In this document: positions 8,636-15,897 of the stretch, piece after piece
How the letters are laid out: every line of letters starts with the position of its first letter
Position numbering within the stretch: the first letter of the stretch is position 1
Source: Flavobacteriales bacterium
GTDB taxonomy: Bacteria > Bacteroidota > Bacteroidia > Flavobacteriales > Flavobacteriaceae
NCBI GenBank assembly: GCA_013205245.1
Contig: JABMNH010000019.1
Span: forward strand, 1-32,320
Reading direction: 5' to 3'
Length of the DNA: 32,320 nucleotides
Notes under the pieces: generated by a model
The model's input: only the letters and a program-made list of their open reading frames with translations
What the model was told of the DNA's origin: nothing
Databases searched by the model: none
Position numbers and translations under genes: made by a program

Positions 8636-8643
8636 TATCTTTG
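8636..8643 (+). promoter_or_regulatory. -7 box for tyrS
   Basis: TATCTTTG matches TAnnTTTG exactly and ends 18 nt before the tyrS ATG, giving a short leader. The upstream TTG at 8621-8623 is too close to count as a normal -33 element. Confidence 0.55.
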
Positions 8644-8661
8644 TCCAAATTATAAAAAAGA

Positions 8662-9954
8662 ATGGAAAATACATTTGTAGAAGAACTGCGCTGGCGCGGA
8701 TTAATCCACGATATGATACCCGGAACAGAAGAACAATTAGCCAAAGAATCAACTACGGCTTATATAGGCTTTGATCCAACGGGAGAATCTTTGCATATTG
8801 GCAGTTTGGTTCAGATTATTTTATTGATGCATTTTCAAAAACACGGCCACACACCTATTGCTTTGGTAGGTGGCGCCACAGGTATGATTGGCGATCCTAG
8901 TGGAAAATCGGCCGAGCGCAATTTACTTGACGAAGCGACTTTGCAAAAAAACCTTAACGGAATAAAATCGCAACTCGAAAAATTCTTAGATTTTAACGCC
9001 AATGTTCCCAATGCTGCCAAAATGGTCAATAATTACGATTGGATGAAAGACATTTCTCTGATTGATTTTGTGCGCGATATTGGCAAACATTTGACTGTTA
9101 ATTATATGATGTCTAAAGATTCTGTCAAAAAACGTTTAGGAGACGACTCTGCCGATGGCATGTCTTTTACAGAATTTACCTACCAACTGTTTCAGGGTTT
9201 CGATTTTTTACATTTGTACCAAGCCGAAAATTGTAAATTACAAATGGGTGGTTCAGACCAATGGGGAAATATCACAACTGGAACAGAATTGGTAAGACGT
9301 AAAGTAGGTGGCAAAGCTTTTGCCTTAACCTGTCCATTAGTTACTAAAGCCGATGGCACTAAATTCGGTAAAACCGAAGGCGGTAATGTGTGGTTAGATC
9401 CCAAAAGAACATCACCTTATAAATTTTACCAATATTGGCTTAATGCTTCGGATGCTGATGCCGAAAACTACATTAAAATATTTACTTTATTAGATAAAGA
9501 AACGGTTGAAAAACTCATTGCAGAACACCGTGAACAACCACATATGCGTTTATTGCAAAAAACAATTGGTAAAGAAGTAACCACTATGGTGCACTCTGAA
9601 GATGATTATGAAAATGCTATAAAAGCATCTCAAATATTGTTTGGAAAATCAACGTCTGACTATTTAAAAAGCCTTGACGAACAAACTTTTTTAGATGTAT
9701 TTGATGGTGTGCCTCAAGCAGAGATTAGCAGAGCCCAAATAGAAAATGGTTTAGATGTTGTGGCTGCTTTTGCCGACACAGGGTTTTTAGCTTCAAATAG
9801 CGAAGTGAGACGCGCTTTAAAAGAAAACTCTATTTCGGTAAACAAAGAAAAAGTAAGCGAAGATTTTGTAATCAACACAGCGCATTTAATTAATGATAAG
9901 TTTGTGTTGTTGCAACGCGGTAAAAAGAATTATTTTGTGGTAAAGGTGAGTTAA
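8662..9954 (+). CDS. tyrS: Tyrosyl-tRNA synthetase (bacterial TyrS type)
   Basis: TyrS is a class I aminoacyl-tRNA synthetase that charges tRNA-Tyr in the cytosol. The 430 aa are normal for the type. The first signature is HIGS (45-48, after FDPTGESL), the tyrosine pocket includes GGSDQWGN (about 196-203), and the KMSKS loop appears as KFGKT (234-238). The C-terminal S4 RNA-binding domain is present, with [18 protein letters not shown] near the end. The ATG at 8662 follows a well-placed -7 box. The gene stands alone: its leftward neighbour is divergent, and the restriction endonuclease downstream has its own promoter. Confidence 0.97.
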   Translation: MENTFVEELRWRGLIHDMIPGTEEQLAKESTTAYIGFDPTGESLHIGSLVQIILLMHFQKHGHTPIALVGGATGMIGDPSGKSAERNLLDEATLQKNLNGIKSQLEKFLDFNANVPNAAKMVNNYDWMKDISLIDFVRDIGKHLTVNYMMSKDSVKKRLGDDSADGMSFTEFTYQLFQGFDFLHLYQAENCKLQMGGSDQWGNITTGTELVRRKVGGKAFALTCPLVTKADGTKFGKTEGGNVWLDPKRTSPYKFYQYWLNASDADAENYIKIFTLLDKETVEKLIAEHREQPHMRLLQKTIGKEVTTMVHSEDDYENAIKASQILFGKSTSDYLKSLDEQTFLDVFDGVPQAEISRAQIENGLDVVAAFADTGFLASNSEVRRALKENSISVNKEKVSEDFVINTAHLINDKFVLLQRGKKNYFVVKVS

Positions 9955-9962
9955 ATTTTTAA

Positions 9963-9989
9963 ATAACTAATATTGATTTAATTAGTTAT
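9963..9989. promoter_or_regulatory. Inverted repeat (operator candidate) in the restriction endonuclease promoter
   Basis: ATAACTAAT (9963-9971) and ATTAGTTAT (9981-9989) are perfect 9-bp inverted arms with a 9-nt spacer. The right arm overlaps the -7 box at 9987-9994, so a bound dimer would block the promoter. The convergently encoded methyltransferase has a MerR-type DNA-binding domain and its own promoter carries a dyad with related half-sites (TAACCA/TGGTTA). Regulator identity is an inference. Confidence 0.5.
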
Positions 9990-9994
9990 ATTTG
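9987..9994 (+). promoter_or_regulatory. -7 box for the restriction endonuclease
   Basis: TATATTTG is an exact match and ends only 4 nt before the ATG at 9999. Transcription would begin at or next to the start codon, giving a leaderless or nearly leaderless mRNA. Confidence 0.5.
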
Positions 9995-9998
9995 TTTT

Positions 9999-10706
9999 AT
10001 GCAAGAAGCGCAAAGATTAATACTATTAGGAAAGGCGAAAACGTTTTTTAGAAACGAAATAGTCGCATCCCATATTACGACGGCTTGCAAAAAGGCAGGA
10101 AAATTATCAAATTATAACGTCAACCCTTTTTTGTATAAATATTTGGCCAATTTCTTAAAAGGGAATGATGATGCTAAAAGTATTGCAGAGGCGCTTGTTT
10201 TACCTAGAATTTTAGGATCATCTATAAACACCTCTTTCGGGATGAAAATTCAGAAACTTATTAGTGAGCTTTTTGAAGGGTTTGGTTCTACAACGCCTGG
10301 AATTGATATTGAATTTATTGATGCAATTGATGGAAGAAAAAAGTATTGCCAGTTAAAATCAGGCCCAAATACAATAAATCATGACGATGTTGAAACTATT
10401 TTTGGACATTTTCAAGGAACTATAAACTTAGCAAGAACCAATAATTTAAATATTGGTATAAATGATATGATTGTTGGTGTAATTTATGGTGAAGAAATAG
10501 AGTTAAGTTCTCACTATAGAAGAATTAACGAAAAATATCCCGTAATTATAGGTAAAGATTTTTGGTATAAATTAACAGGAAAAGAAGATTTCTATTTTGA
10601 TTTAATTGATGCTGTTGGAGAAGTTGCACTTGAAGTCGACGGCACAAAAGTAATTCAAGAAACCATTACTGCTTTATCAAAAGAAATAGAGACTAAGTTT
10701 TCTTGA
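9999..10706 (+). CDS. Type II restriction endonuclease, Eco47II-like
   Basis: This is the restriction half of a type II R-M system. The 235 aa contain a PD-(D/E)xK-like core: GIDIEFID (Asp103) followed by KKYCQLKSGPNTIN, where QLK (118-120) supplies the catalytic Lys and Gln replaces the usual Glu/Asp. INTSFGMKIQKLISELFEGFGSTTPG before it and EDFYFDLIDAVGEVALE after it fit the Eco47II-type family (GGNCC cutters). A PmeII-type assignment is the alternative. The neighbouring methyltransferase is of the same likely specificity. The gene faces the methyltransferase and their 3' ends overlap by 52 bp. Its start is set by the -7 box just upstream. Family assignment is from recognised blocks, not a search. 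Confidence 0.8.
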   Translation: MQEAQRLILLGKAKTFFRNEIVASHITTACKKAGKLSNYNVNPFLYKYLANFLKGNDDAKSIAEALVLPRILGSSINTSFGMKIQKLISELFEGFGSTTPGIDIEFIDAIDGRKKYCQLKSGPNTINHDDVETIFGHFQGTINLARTNNLNIGINDMIVGVIYGEEIELSSHYRRINEKYPVIIGKDFWYKLTGKEDFYFDLIDAVGEVALEVDGTKVIQETITALSKEIETKFS

Positions 10707-11935
10707 CTCATTTCATAATATTTATTCAAAAAAGCAACAATTGAATAACCAACTTCTTTAGCTAAATTAACGGGAACTGCATTACCTATTTGTTTGTATT
10801 GTTGTGAAATAGACCCTTCAAATTTCCAATCATCAGGAAAAGTTTGAATCCTTGCGTATTCGCGCACGGTAAAAGGTCTAGTTTCATCAGGATGACATCT
10901 TTCTGTTTGTTTTTGTGCTGGGCTACAAGTTAGTGTAAGGCAAGGCTCATCCCAACCAATTCTACGCGCCATACCTGTTTTCCCACCTCCCAAATAAAAA
11001 CTTTTTTGCATGTATTCTTTTTGTAAATCTAAAGGTAAGTCACGCCAATACCCTTTTTGAGGAATTAAATCTAGAATTTTCTTTTTATGTTCAGGATATT
11101 TTGTTCCGTTTGATTTGGGAACATTTGAATCAAATAAAGTGCCCTTTTTAAGAGCATCGCCTAAATTGTAAACAGTGTCATTAGGTAAAGGGTATTTATA
11201 TTCAATATCAATATCTTTTCGAATACCAACTAAAATAAGTCGTTCTCTTTTCTGAGGAACATTATAATTTACAGCTTTCAAAACTTGAAAAGGAGATACA
11301 ACATTATATCCAATTTCGTCTAAAATAGAAATCATCCCTTCTAGGGTTTTTCCTTTTTCATGACTCAAAAGACCTTTAACATTTTCTCCAATACAAATTA
11401 GAGGTTTAACTTCTTGTACTGCTCTTGCAAATTCATAAAATAAAGTTCCTCTAGCATCATTTAACCCAAGTTTTTTACCCGCATAACTGAAAGCTTGACA
11501 AGGAAAACCACCAGTTACAACATCAACCTTACCTTGATATTTAGAAAAAGAATAGTTTTTAATATCTCCTTCTAAAACATTCCAATGCGGTCTGTTATTT
11601 CGTAAAGTTGCACAAGCCCATTTGTCAATTTCGTTTAAGGCAGCACATTTAATACCAGACTGTTCAAGACCTAAAGCCAAACCACCTGCGCCTGCAAATA
11701 ATTCTAAAACAGAATATTGATGGTTGGGTTTGACAAAATTATCAACAATTGTTTTATTGTTTGATAACTTGCGAAATTCAGGAAATAGTTGCAATTGCTC
11801 TTTATTATAAACCCTATAATTACTCATAGGCTCTCGCACAGCAGATAATTTTCCATCTCTGTCCCATCTTCGTAAAGTTTCTGTACTTTTACCTAAGATT
11901 TCTGCAACCTCTGAAATTGAATAATAATTTTTCAT
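10655..11935 (-). CDS. DNA (cytosine-5) methyltransferase with N-terminal MerR-type HTH
   Basis: This is the modification half of the R-M system (426 aa from ATG 11935; a TTG at 11950 would add five residues). Residues 1-50 are a MerR/HTH_17-type DNA-binding domain (YSISEVAEILGKSTETLRRW, then RVYNKEQL). A linker leads to the m5C methyltransferase: motif I LFAGAGG (about 79-85), motif IV GGFPCQAFS (142-150, catalytic Cys146), motif VI ENVKG (184-188), motif VIII QKRERLILVG (228-237) and motif X QIGNAVPVNLA (382-392). The target-recognition end (CLTLTCSPAQKQTERCHPDE) resembles, from memory, GGNCC/GGWCC enzymes. The HTH domain suggests control of its own and the partner promoter, as known for M.EcoRII, M.SsoII and M.MspI with other HTH types. 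The last 16 codons lie antisense to the endonuclease gene. Confidence 0.93.
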   Translation of the reverse strand: MKNYYSISEVAEILGKSTETLRRWDRDGKLSAVREPMSNYRVYNKEQLQLFPEFRKLSNNKTIVDNFVKPNHQYSVLELFAGAGGLALGLEQSGIKCAALNEIDKWACATLRNNRPHWNVLEGDIKNYSFSKYQGKVDVVTGGFPCQAFSYAGKKLGLNDARGTLFYEFARAVQEVKPLICIGENVKGLLSHEKGKTLEGMISILDEIGYNVVSPFQVLKAVNYNVPQKRERLILVGIRKDIDIEYKYPLPNDTVYNLGDALKKGTLFDSNVPKSNGTKYPEHKKKILDLIPQKGYWRDLPLDLQKEYMQKSFYLGGGKTGMARRIGWDEPCLTLTCSPAQKQTERCHPDETRPFTVREYARIQTFPDDWKFEGSISQQYKQIGNAVPVNLAKEVGYSIVAFLNKYYEMSQENLVSISFDKAVMVS

Positions 11936-11965
11936 AACCAAGCTATACAACTTTATACATGGTTA
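11935..11965. promoter_or_regulatory. Inverted repeat over the methyltransferase start site (operator candidate)
   Basis: TAACCA (11935-11940) and TGGTTA (11960-11965) are perfect 6-bp inverted arms 19 nt apart. Inside them two TATA blocks (11944-11947, 11954-11957) are nearly symmetric. The dyad runs from the -7 box to the start codon, exactly over the expected transcription start. Its half-site TAACCA is one base from TAACTA in the endonuclease promoter. Confidence 0.4.
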
Positions 11966-11973
11966 CAAATATA
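11966..11973 (-). promoter_or_regulatory. -7 box for the methyltransferase
   Basis: Read leftward this is TATATTTG, an exact match to TAnnTTTG, 30 nt before ATG 11935. The position supports ATG 11935, with a leader of roughly 25 nt, over the TTG at 11950. Confidence 0.55.
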
Positions 11974-12022
11974 TAAGAATTATTAAATAATAGATTAACT
12001 TTTTTTTATTTTTTTAAAAAGT

Positions 12023-13009
12023 TTAAACCACCATCAAATTACAGCCCCTTATATCGCTAGAATCAAAACGACCCAAGATTTCAAAAGAATTATCTGTATG
12101 GATTTTTCCCAAATCTTGTGTAGCAATAAACGCACACGAATTTATATTGGCTAAATCAATCACATTCACACCGCCAGTTTCTCCGTGCGGCAATAAACGG
12201 AGGGCGTCTTCGGTGTCGCGAATAAGTATTTTCATCCACGGAGGTGCATTAAAAACGCCATTTCCTTTAGAATAAGCTTGACTTAATAGCTCAGTCATGC
12301 CATATTCCGAATGAATCATTTTCACACCAAAACCTTTACACAATTGTTCGTGTAATGCTGAACGCACCAATTCTTTTCGGCGTCCTTTCATACCGCCAGT
12401 TTCCATCACAATGGTATTCTTCAAATTAAAAGAGTAAGTCTCTAATAAATCTAACAAAGCGAAAGACACACCAATAAGAAGCACTTTTTCGCCATTCTTA
12501 TCAAGTTCTAAAAGTGTTTTAGACAAGCCTTCTAAATTATCTAGGTAAAAACCACTTTTTGGTTTGCCCGATTTTTTAATTAAATCGGCAGCCATATAGA
12601 TAAGTGACGAGCCATTGCGTTCAAGATACGAAGGCAATAAAGCCAAAATTGTGTATTCTTTCATATCGCCATAAAAATGTGAAAACCCTTTTAAATAAGA
12701 AGTTTCGTATAAAGAAACATCGGTAACCAAATGTTTGCTTTGTTCAGTGCCCGTTGTGCCACTGCTTAAAAAAGTTTCTTGAATGGGTTTGTCAACCGAT
12801 AAAACGGCATGTGTTTTAAAAAACTGAATAGGTAAAAATGGTATGTCTTCAATTTTTGTGATCTCATTAGGATTACATCCCAGATATTTTAAAAAAGTTT
12901 TATAAACAGCGTTACGCTCTGCCTGAAATCTAAAAACAGACAGTGCTATTTTGTTAAACTCAGACGCGGTATGGCTGTTAAAAAGCGCTATGTTATCTAT
13001 GGGATTCAT
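12023..13009 (-). CDS. LuxE/PaaK-like acyl-activating protein
   Basis: This 328-aa cytosolic protein belongs to the acyl-protein synthetase (LuxE) / phenylacetate-CoA ligase-like branch of the adenylate-forming superfamily. The AMP-binding signature is ETFLSSGTTGTEQSKHLV (SSGTTG at 82-87), followed by ILALLPSYLERNGSSLIYM. A later block, HSEYGMTELLSQAYS, is the family's YGxTE motif, and GETGGVNVIDLANINSCAFIATQDLG fits the C-terminal part. It is shorter than full ligases and lacks the large C-terminal lid, as LuxE does. No luxCDAB genes are nearby, so bioluminescence is not implied. LuxE-like proteins are common next to envelope-lipid genes in Bacteroidota, but no such gene adjoins it here. It is divergent from the ALDH gene. 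Confidence 0.82.
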   Translation of the reverse strand: MNPIDNIALFNSHTASEFNKIALSVFRFQAERNAVYKTFLKYLGCNPNEITKIEDIPFLPIQFFKTHAVLSVDKPIQETFLSSGTTGTEQSKHLVTDVSLYETSYLKGFSHFYGDMKEYTILALLPSYLERNGSSLIYMAADLIKKSGKPKSGFYLDNLEGLSKTLLELDKNGEKVLLIGVSFALLDLLETYSFNLKNTIVMETGGMKGRRKELVRSALHEQLCKGFGVKMIHSEYGMTELLSQAYSKGNGVFNAPPWMKILIRDTEDALRLLPHGETGGVNVIDLANINSCAFIATQDLGKIHTDNSFEILGRFDSSDIRGCNLMVV

Positions 13010-13017
13010 ATAAAAAT

Positions 13018-13025
13018 CAAAAGTA
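13018..13025 (-). promoter_or_regulatory. -7 box for the LuxE-like gene
   Basis: Leftward TACTTTTG matches TAnnTTTG exactly and ends 8 nt before the ATG at 13009, so the mRNA would have almost no leader. Confidence 0.5.
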
Positions 13026-13140
13026 ATTCAATTTTTAAGAAAGCTTTTATTTTTTCGGTGACTTTATAGAGTTCATTGCTGATAATTCATTTTTTAAGCC
13101 TCTTTTTTCGTAATTTAGCAAACGCTTTAAATTAAAAAAA

Positions 13141-14694
13141 ATGACAAAAGTTACTTCAAACAACACTATTCAAGAAATACTAAAAGACCTAGGTTTAAAA
13201 CAGGTTAATCAGGGAACTTCAACAGGACAAAATTATTTTGGGTCGGGCGATATTATCCCCTCTTATTCGCCAGTTGATGGCGCTTTAATTGCAAAAGTTT
13301 CGACCACATCTAAAGAAGATTTTGAAAAAGTTACCCAAACAGCTTCAGAAGCTTTTAAATCTTTTAGATTAATACCAGCGCCTAAACGTGGCGAAATGGT
13401 AAGACAATTTGGATTAAAATTACGCGAATTAAAAGAGCCTTTAGGGAAACTTGTTTCATACGAAATGGGTAAATCGCTTCAAGAAGGTTTGGGCGAAGTT
13501 CAAGAAATGATAGATATATGCGATTTTGCCGTTGGTTTATCGCGTCAATTGCACGGATTTACAATGCACTCAGAACGTCCTGGGCATCGCATGTACGACC
13601 AATACCATCCACTTGGCATCGTAGGGATTATATCTGCCTTCAATTTTCCAGTGGCTGTTTGGGCATGGAATACTGCTTTAGCATGGGTTTGCGGTGATGT
13701 TTGTATTTGGAAACCTTCAGAAAAAGCACCTTTATGTGGGGTTGCTTGTCAAAATATTATCGCTCAAGTTTTAAAAGACAACGACATGCCAGAGGGTATT
13801 TCTTGTTTGATAAATGGCGATTATAAAGTGGGTGAAATGATGACTACCGATAGCAGAATTCCTTTAATTTCTGCCACCGGATCTATAAGAATGGGTAAAA
13901 TTGTGGCGCAAGCTGTAGCACAACGTTTAGGCAGAAGTCTTCTTGAATTGGGTGGTAACAATGCCATTATTATCACGCCTAGTGCCGATTTAGAAATATC
14001 AATCGTTGGCGCATTATTTGGCGCTGTTGGTACGGCTGGGCAACGTTGCACTTCTACAAGACGTCTCATCATCCACGAAAGTATTTACAATCAAGTAAAA
14101 GATAAATTAGTGAGTGCTTATGGTCAATTGCGTATTGGAAATCCGCTTGACGAAAATAACCATGTTGGGCCACTTATTGATAAAGAATCTGTGGCAATTT
14201 ATTTGTCGGCTATTAAAAAAGTTAAAGCTCAAGGCGGAAGTCTGCTCGTTGAAGGAAATCTACTTCAAGGCGTAGGTTACGAAAGTGGTTGCTATGTTTC
14301 GCCGTCTATTGCCGAGGTTGAAAACCATTACGAGATTGTACAAAACGAAACCTTTGCGCCTTTACTTTATTTGATAAAATACAGCGGCGATGTTAATGAC
14401 GCTATTGCGATTCAAAATGGCGTTGTACAAGGATTGTCATCGGCTATTATGACAACCAATATGCGCGATGCTGAACGTTTTTTATCTCAAGTTGGATCAG
14501 ATTGTGGTATTGCTAATGTAAATATTGGGACATCTGGGGCTGAAATTGGGGGTGCTTTTGGTGGCGAAAAAGAAACAGGTGGCGGACGCGAATCGGGTTC
14601 TGACGCTTGGAAAGCCTATATGAGACGTCAAACAAATACAATAAATTATACTACAGAATTACCTTTAGCGCAAGGTATAAAATTCGATTTTTAG
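13141..14694 (+). CDS. Aldehyde dehydrogenase, ALDH7 / aminoadipate-semialdehyde dehydrogenase type
   Basis: This NAD(P)-dependent aldehyde oxidase of 517 aa closely follows the ALDH7 (antiquitin) pattern. ALDH7 enzymes oxidise alpha-aminoadipate semialdehyde in lysine breakdown. Seen are the cofactor-side FNFPVAVWAWNTALAW (168-183), KPSEKAP (191-197), the active-site Glu in LLELGGNNA (Glu269), the nucleophile in TAGQRCTSTRR (Cys303) and the C-terminal block IGGAFGGEKETGGGRESGSDAW that is characteristic of ALDH7. No lysine-degradation partner genes lie in the window, so the substrate is a family-based inference. It is monocistronic and ends at a hairpin at 14723-14747. The upstream box TAATTTAG (13111-13118) misses the -7 consensus by one base. 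Confidence 0.9.
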   Translation: MTKVTSNNTIQEILKDLGLKQVNQGTSTGQNYFGSGDIIPSYSPVDGALIAKVSTTSKEDFEKVTQTASEAFKSFRLIPAPKRGEMVRQFGLKLRELKEPLGKLVSYEMGKSLQEGLGEVQEMIDICDFAVGLSRQLHGFTMHSERPGHRMYDQYHPLGIVGIISAFNFPVAVWAWNTALAWVCGDVCIWKPSEKAPLCGVACQNIIAQVLKDNDMPEGISCLINGDYKVGEMMTTDSRIPLISATGSIRMGKIVAQAVAQRLGRSLLELGGNNAIIITPSADLEISIVGALFGAVGTAGQRCTSTRRLIIHESIYNQVKDKLVSAYGQLRIGNPLDENNHVGPLIDKESVAIYLSAIKKVKAQGGSLLVEGNLLQGVGYESGCYVSPSIAEVENHYEIVQNETFAPLLYLIKYSGDVNDAIAIQNGVVQGLSSAIMTTNMRDAERFLSQVGSDCGIANVNIGTSGAEIGGAFGGEKETGGGRESGSDAWKAYMRRQTNTINYTTELPLAQGIKFDF

Positions 14695-14722
14695 AAAGAT
14701 TTTTAACATATCAATATTTTTC

Positions 14723-14752
14723 AAAAGCCACTTTTATAGTGGCTTTTCTTTT
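14723..14752 (+). terminator. Intrinsic terminator after the ALDH gene
   Basis: AAAAGCCAC (14723-14731) pairs with GTGGCTTTT (14739-14747) over a 7-nt loop, followed by a T-rich run. Confidence 0.8.
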
Positions 14753-14827
14753 TGTATAAAGTGATTATAATAGCTGTAATGATTCTTTAATAGCACCGTC
14801 TAAGCATAAGATTTAATAAAATACACT

Positions 14828-15223
14828 ATGAAAAGAACAGCAGTTTTTACAATCATTGCATTTACATTTTTAAGTTTTTCAGGTTTCTCGCAAGAATCTT
14901 GGAAAGCGCCAGAGTCATCAAAATCTACAAAAAACCCAGTATCAGAAAAAAAAGTAAAAGCATCTGCTAAAAAAGGCGCAATCACTTTTAATAAATTTTG
15001 TATTGTATGTCATGGCGCTGCAGGATTGGGAGATGGACCAGGGGGCAAAGCTTTAACACCTAAACCAGCAAACTTAACATCTTTAAAAGTTCAAGATCAA
15101 AAAGATGGTGAGATTTTTTGGAAGATATCAAACGGGAGAGGCCCAATGATTAAATGGGGTCCTATTATAAATGAATCAGACCGTTGGGATTTGGTAAATT
15201 ACATCAGAACACTTAAAAATTAA
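14828..15223 (+). CDS. Class I c-type cytochrome
   Basis: This small periplasmic electron carrier has 131 aa. A Sec signal peptide spans residues 1-22 (FTIIAFTFLSFSGFSQ), then a Lys/Ser-rich linker, then a mono-haem domain: the haem motif CIVCH at 58-62, a GxGDGPGGKAL turn and PKPANLT after it, and a probable distal Met ligand in GRGPMIKWG (Met107). The C-terminal helix WDLVNYIRTL is standard. It lies 15 bp before the cytochrome P460 gene and is surely co-transcribed with it, so it probably carries electrons to or from that protein. No exact -7 box was found upstream. Confidence 0.92.
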   Translation: MKRTAVFTIIAFTFLSFSGFSQESWKAPESSKSTKNPVSEKKVKASAKKGAITFNKFCIVCHGAAGLGDGPGGKALTPKPANLTSLKVQDQKDGEIFWKISNGRGPMIKWGPIINESDRWDLVNYIRTLKN

Positions 15224-15238
15224 CTTAAAAAAGCAATT

Positions 15239-15796
15239 ATGAAATTTAAATTATCATTTTTAACCGTAGTTTTAGCTGTTGGTTTTATCAGTTTAACTGC
15301 ATTTACACCAAACAAAGAAACCGAATACATACCTCTTGAAAAGATAGTAACTAGCGCTAGCCCTTGGGATGGTTACAGAACATGGTTTAAAATAACCAAA
15401 GATAATCCCAACACAGGAGACCCTACTGGATTTGTGACCAAGAGACATAATGGAAAGAGTGGATTTAGAGACATTTATATAAACGATATTGGCGCTGCTG
15501 TACAACAAGGCCACGCGCCCTATAAATATCCAGAAGGAACAGTTTTGGTTAAAGAAGCCTATAAAAGCAAAGACGCTCTAGATGATGGAGAAAAATTTGT
15601 TTTGACCGTTATGATTAAACAAAAAGCAGGTAGTTCTCCAGAGACAGGCGATTGGGGTTTTGTTATGGGAGCTAAAGGTAAAGTAAGCACAGGCACTTCT
15701 AAATGGGCAAAATTTTGTGCCAATTGCCATGTGTTTGCTGCAAGTAACGACTATGTGTTTATGCATGCCGATTTTATAGCTAGCTTAAAAAAATAA
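15239..15796 (+). CDS. Cytochrome P460 family protein
   Basis: This periplasmic haem protein of 185 aa has a signal peptide (residues 1 to about 21, VVLAVGFISLTAF). A mainly beta domain follows, with TWFKITKDNP, FRDIYINDIGA, and PEGTVLVKE, which contains a Lys (105) that may correspond to the porphyrin-crosslinking Lys of true P460. Near the C-terminus is a single haem motif CANCH (160-164). P460 proteins oxidise hydroxylamine or bind NO; related cytochrome c'-beta proteins bind NO. Which chemistry applies cannot be decided here. Partner: the cytochrome c 15 bp upstream. The pair ends at a strong terminator at 15822-15858. Confidence 0.88.
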   Translation: MKFKLSFLTVVLAVGFISLTAFTPNKETEYIPLEKIVTSASPWDGYRTWFKITKDNPNTGDPTGFVTKRHNGKSGFRDIYINDIGAAVQQGHAPYKYPEGTVLVKEAYKSKDALDDGEKFVLTVMIKQKAGSSPETGDWGFVMGAKGKVSTGTSKWAKFCANCHVFAASNDYVFMHADFIASLKK

Positions 15797-15821
15797 AAGA
15801 ACACCACTAATTATTCTTATT

Positions 15822-15858
15822 AAAAAAGGGTTCAGAAAATTTTCTGAACCCTTTTTTT
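15822..15858. terminator. Bidirectional terminator, perfect palindrome
   Basis: Two 18-bp arms (15822-15839 and 15840-15857) are exact reverse complements with no spacer. The core is GGGTTCAG/CTGAACCC, with A-run and T-run ends. It lies between the convergent P460 gene and the lipoprotein at 15898. Confidence 0.88.
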
Positions 15859-15897
15859 GGTTAACGTGTAACCAAATCAACTAACCAAACCTATCGT

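Noticed and set aside
8621..8643. TTG 11-12 nt before the -7 box at tyrS, the endonuclease and prs as a new promoter spacing
   Set aside because: Known -33/-7 spacing in this phylum is longer, TTG is frequent in AT-rich DNA, and other exact -7 boxes here lack it.
8582..8752. N-terminal extension of 57 residues on the epimerase
   Set aside because: It overlaps tyrS on the other strand, is an untypical hydrophobic stretch, and would displace the TGGTGLVG motif from its usual place at the N-terminus.
10300..10400. Avoidance of GGNCC sites because of the R-M system
   Set aside because: Several GGNCC sites are visible in core genes and at least one (GGCCC) inside the endonuclease gene, so no strong depletion is evident by eye.
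11936..11950. TTG start for the methyltransferase
   Set aside because: ATG 11935 starts right at the HTH domain and is preceded by a short leader from the -7 box; the extra five residues match nothing.
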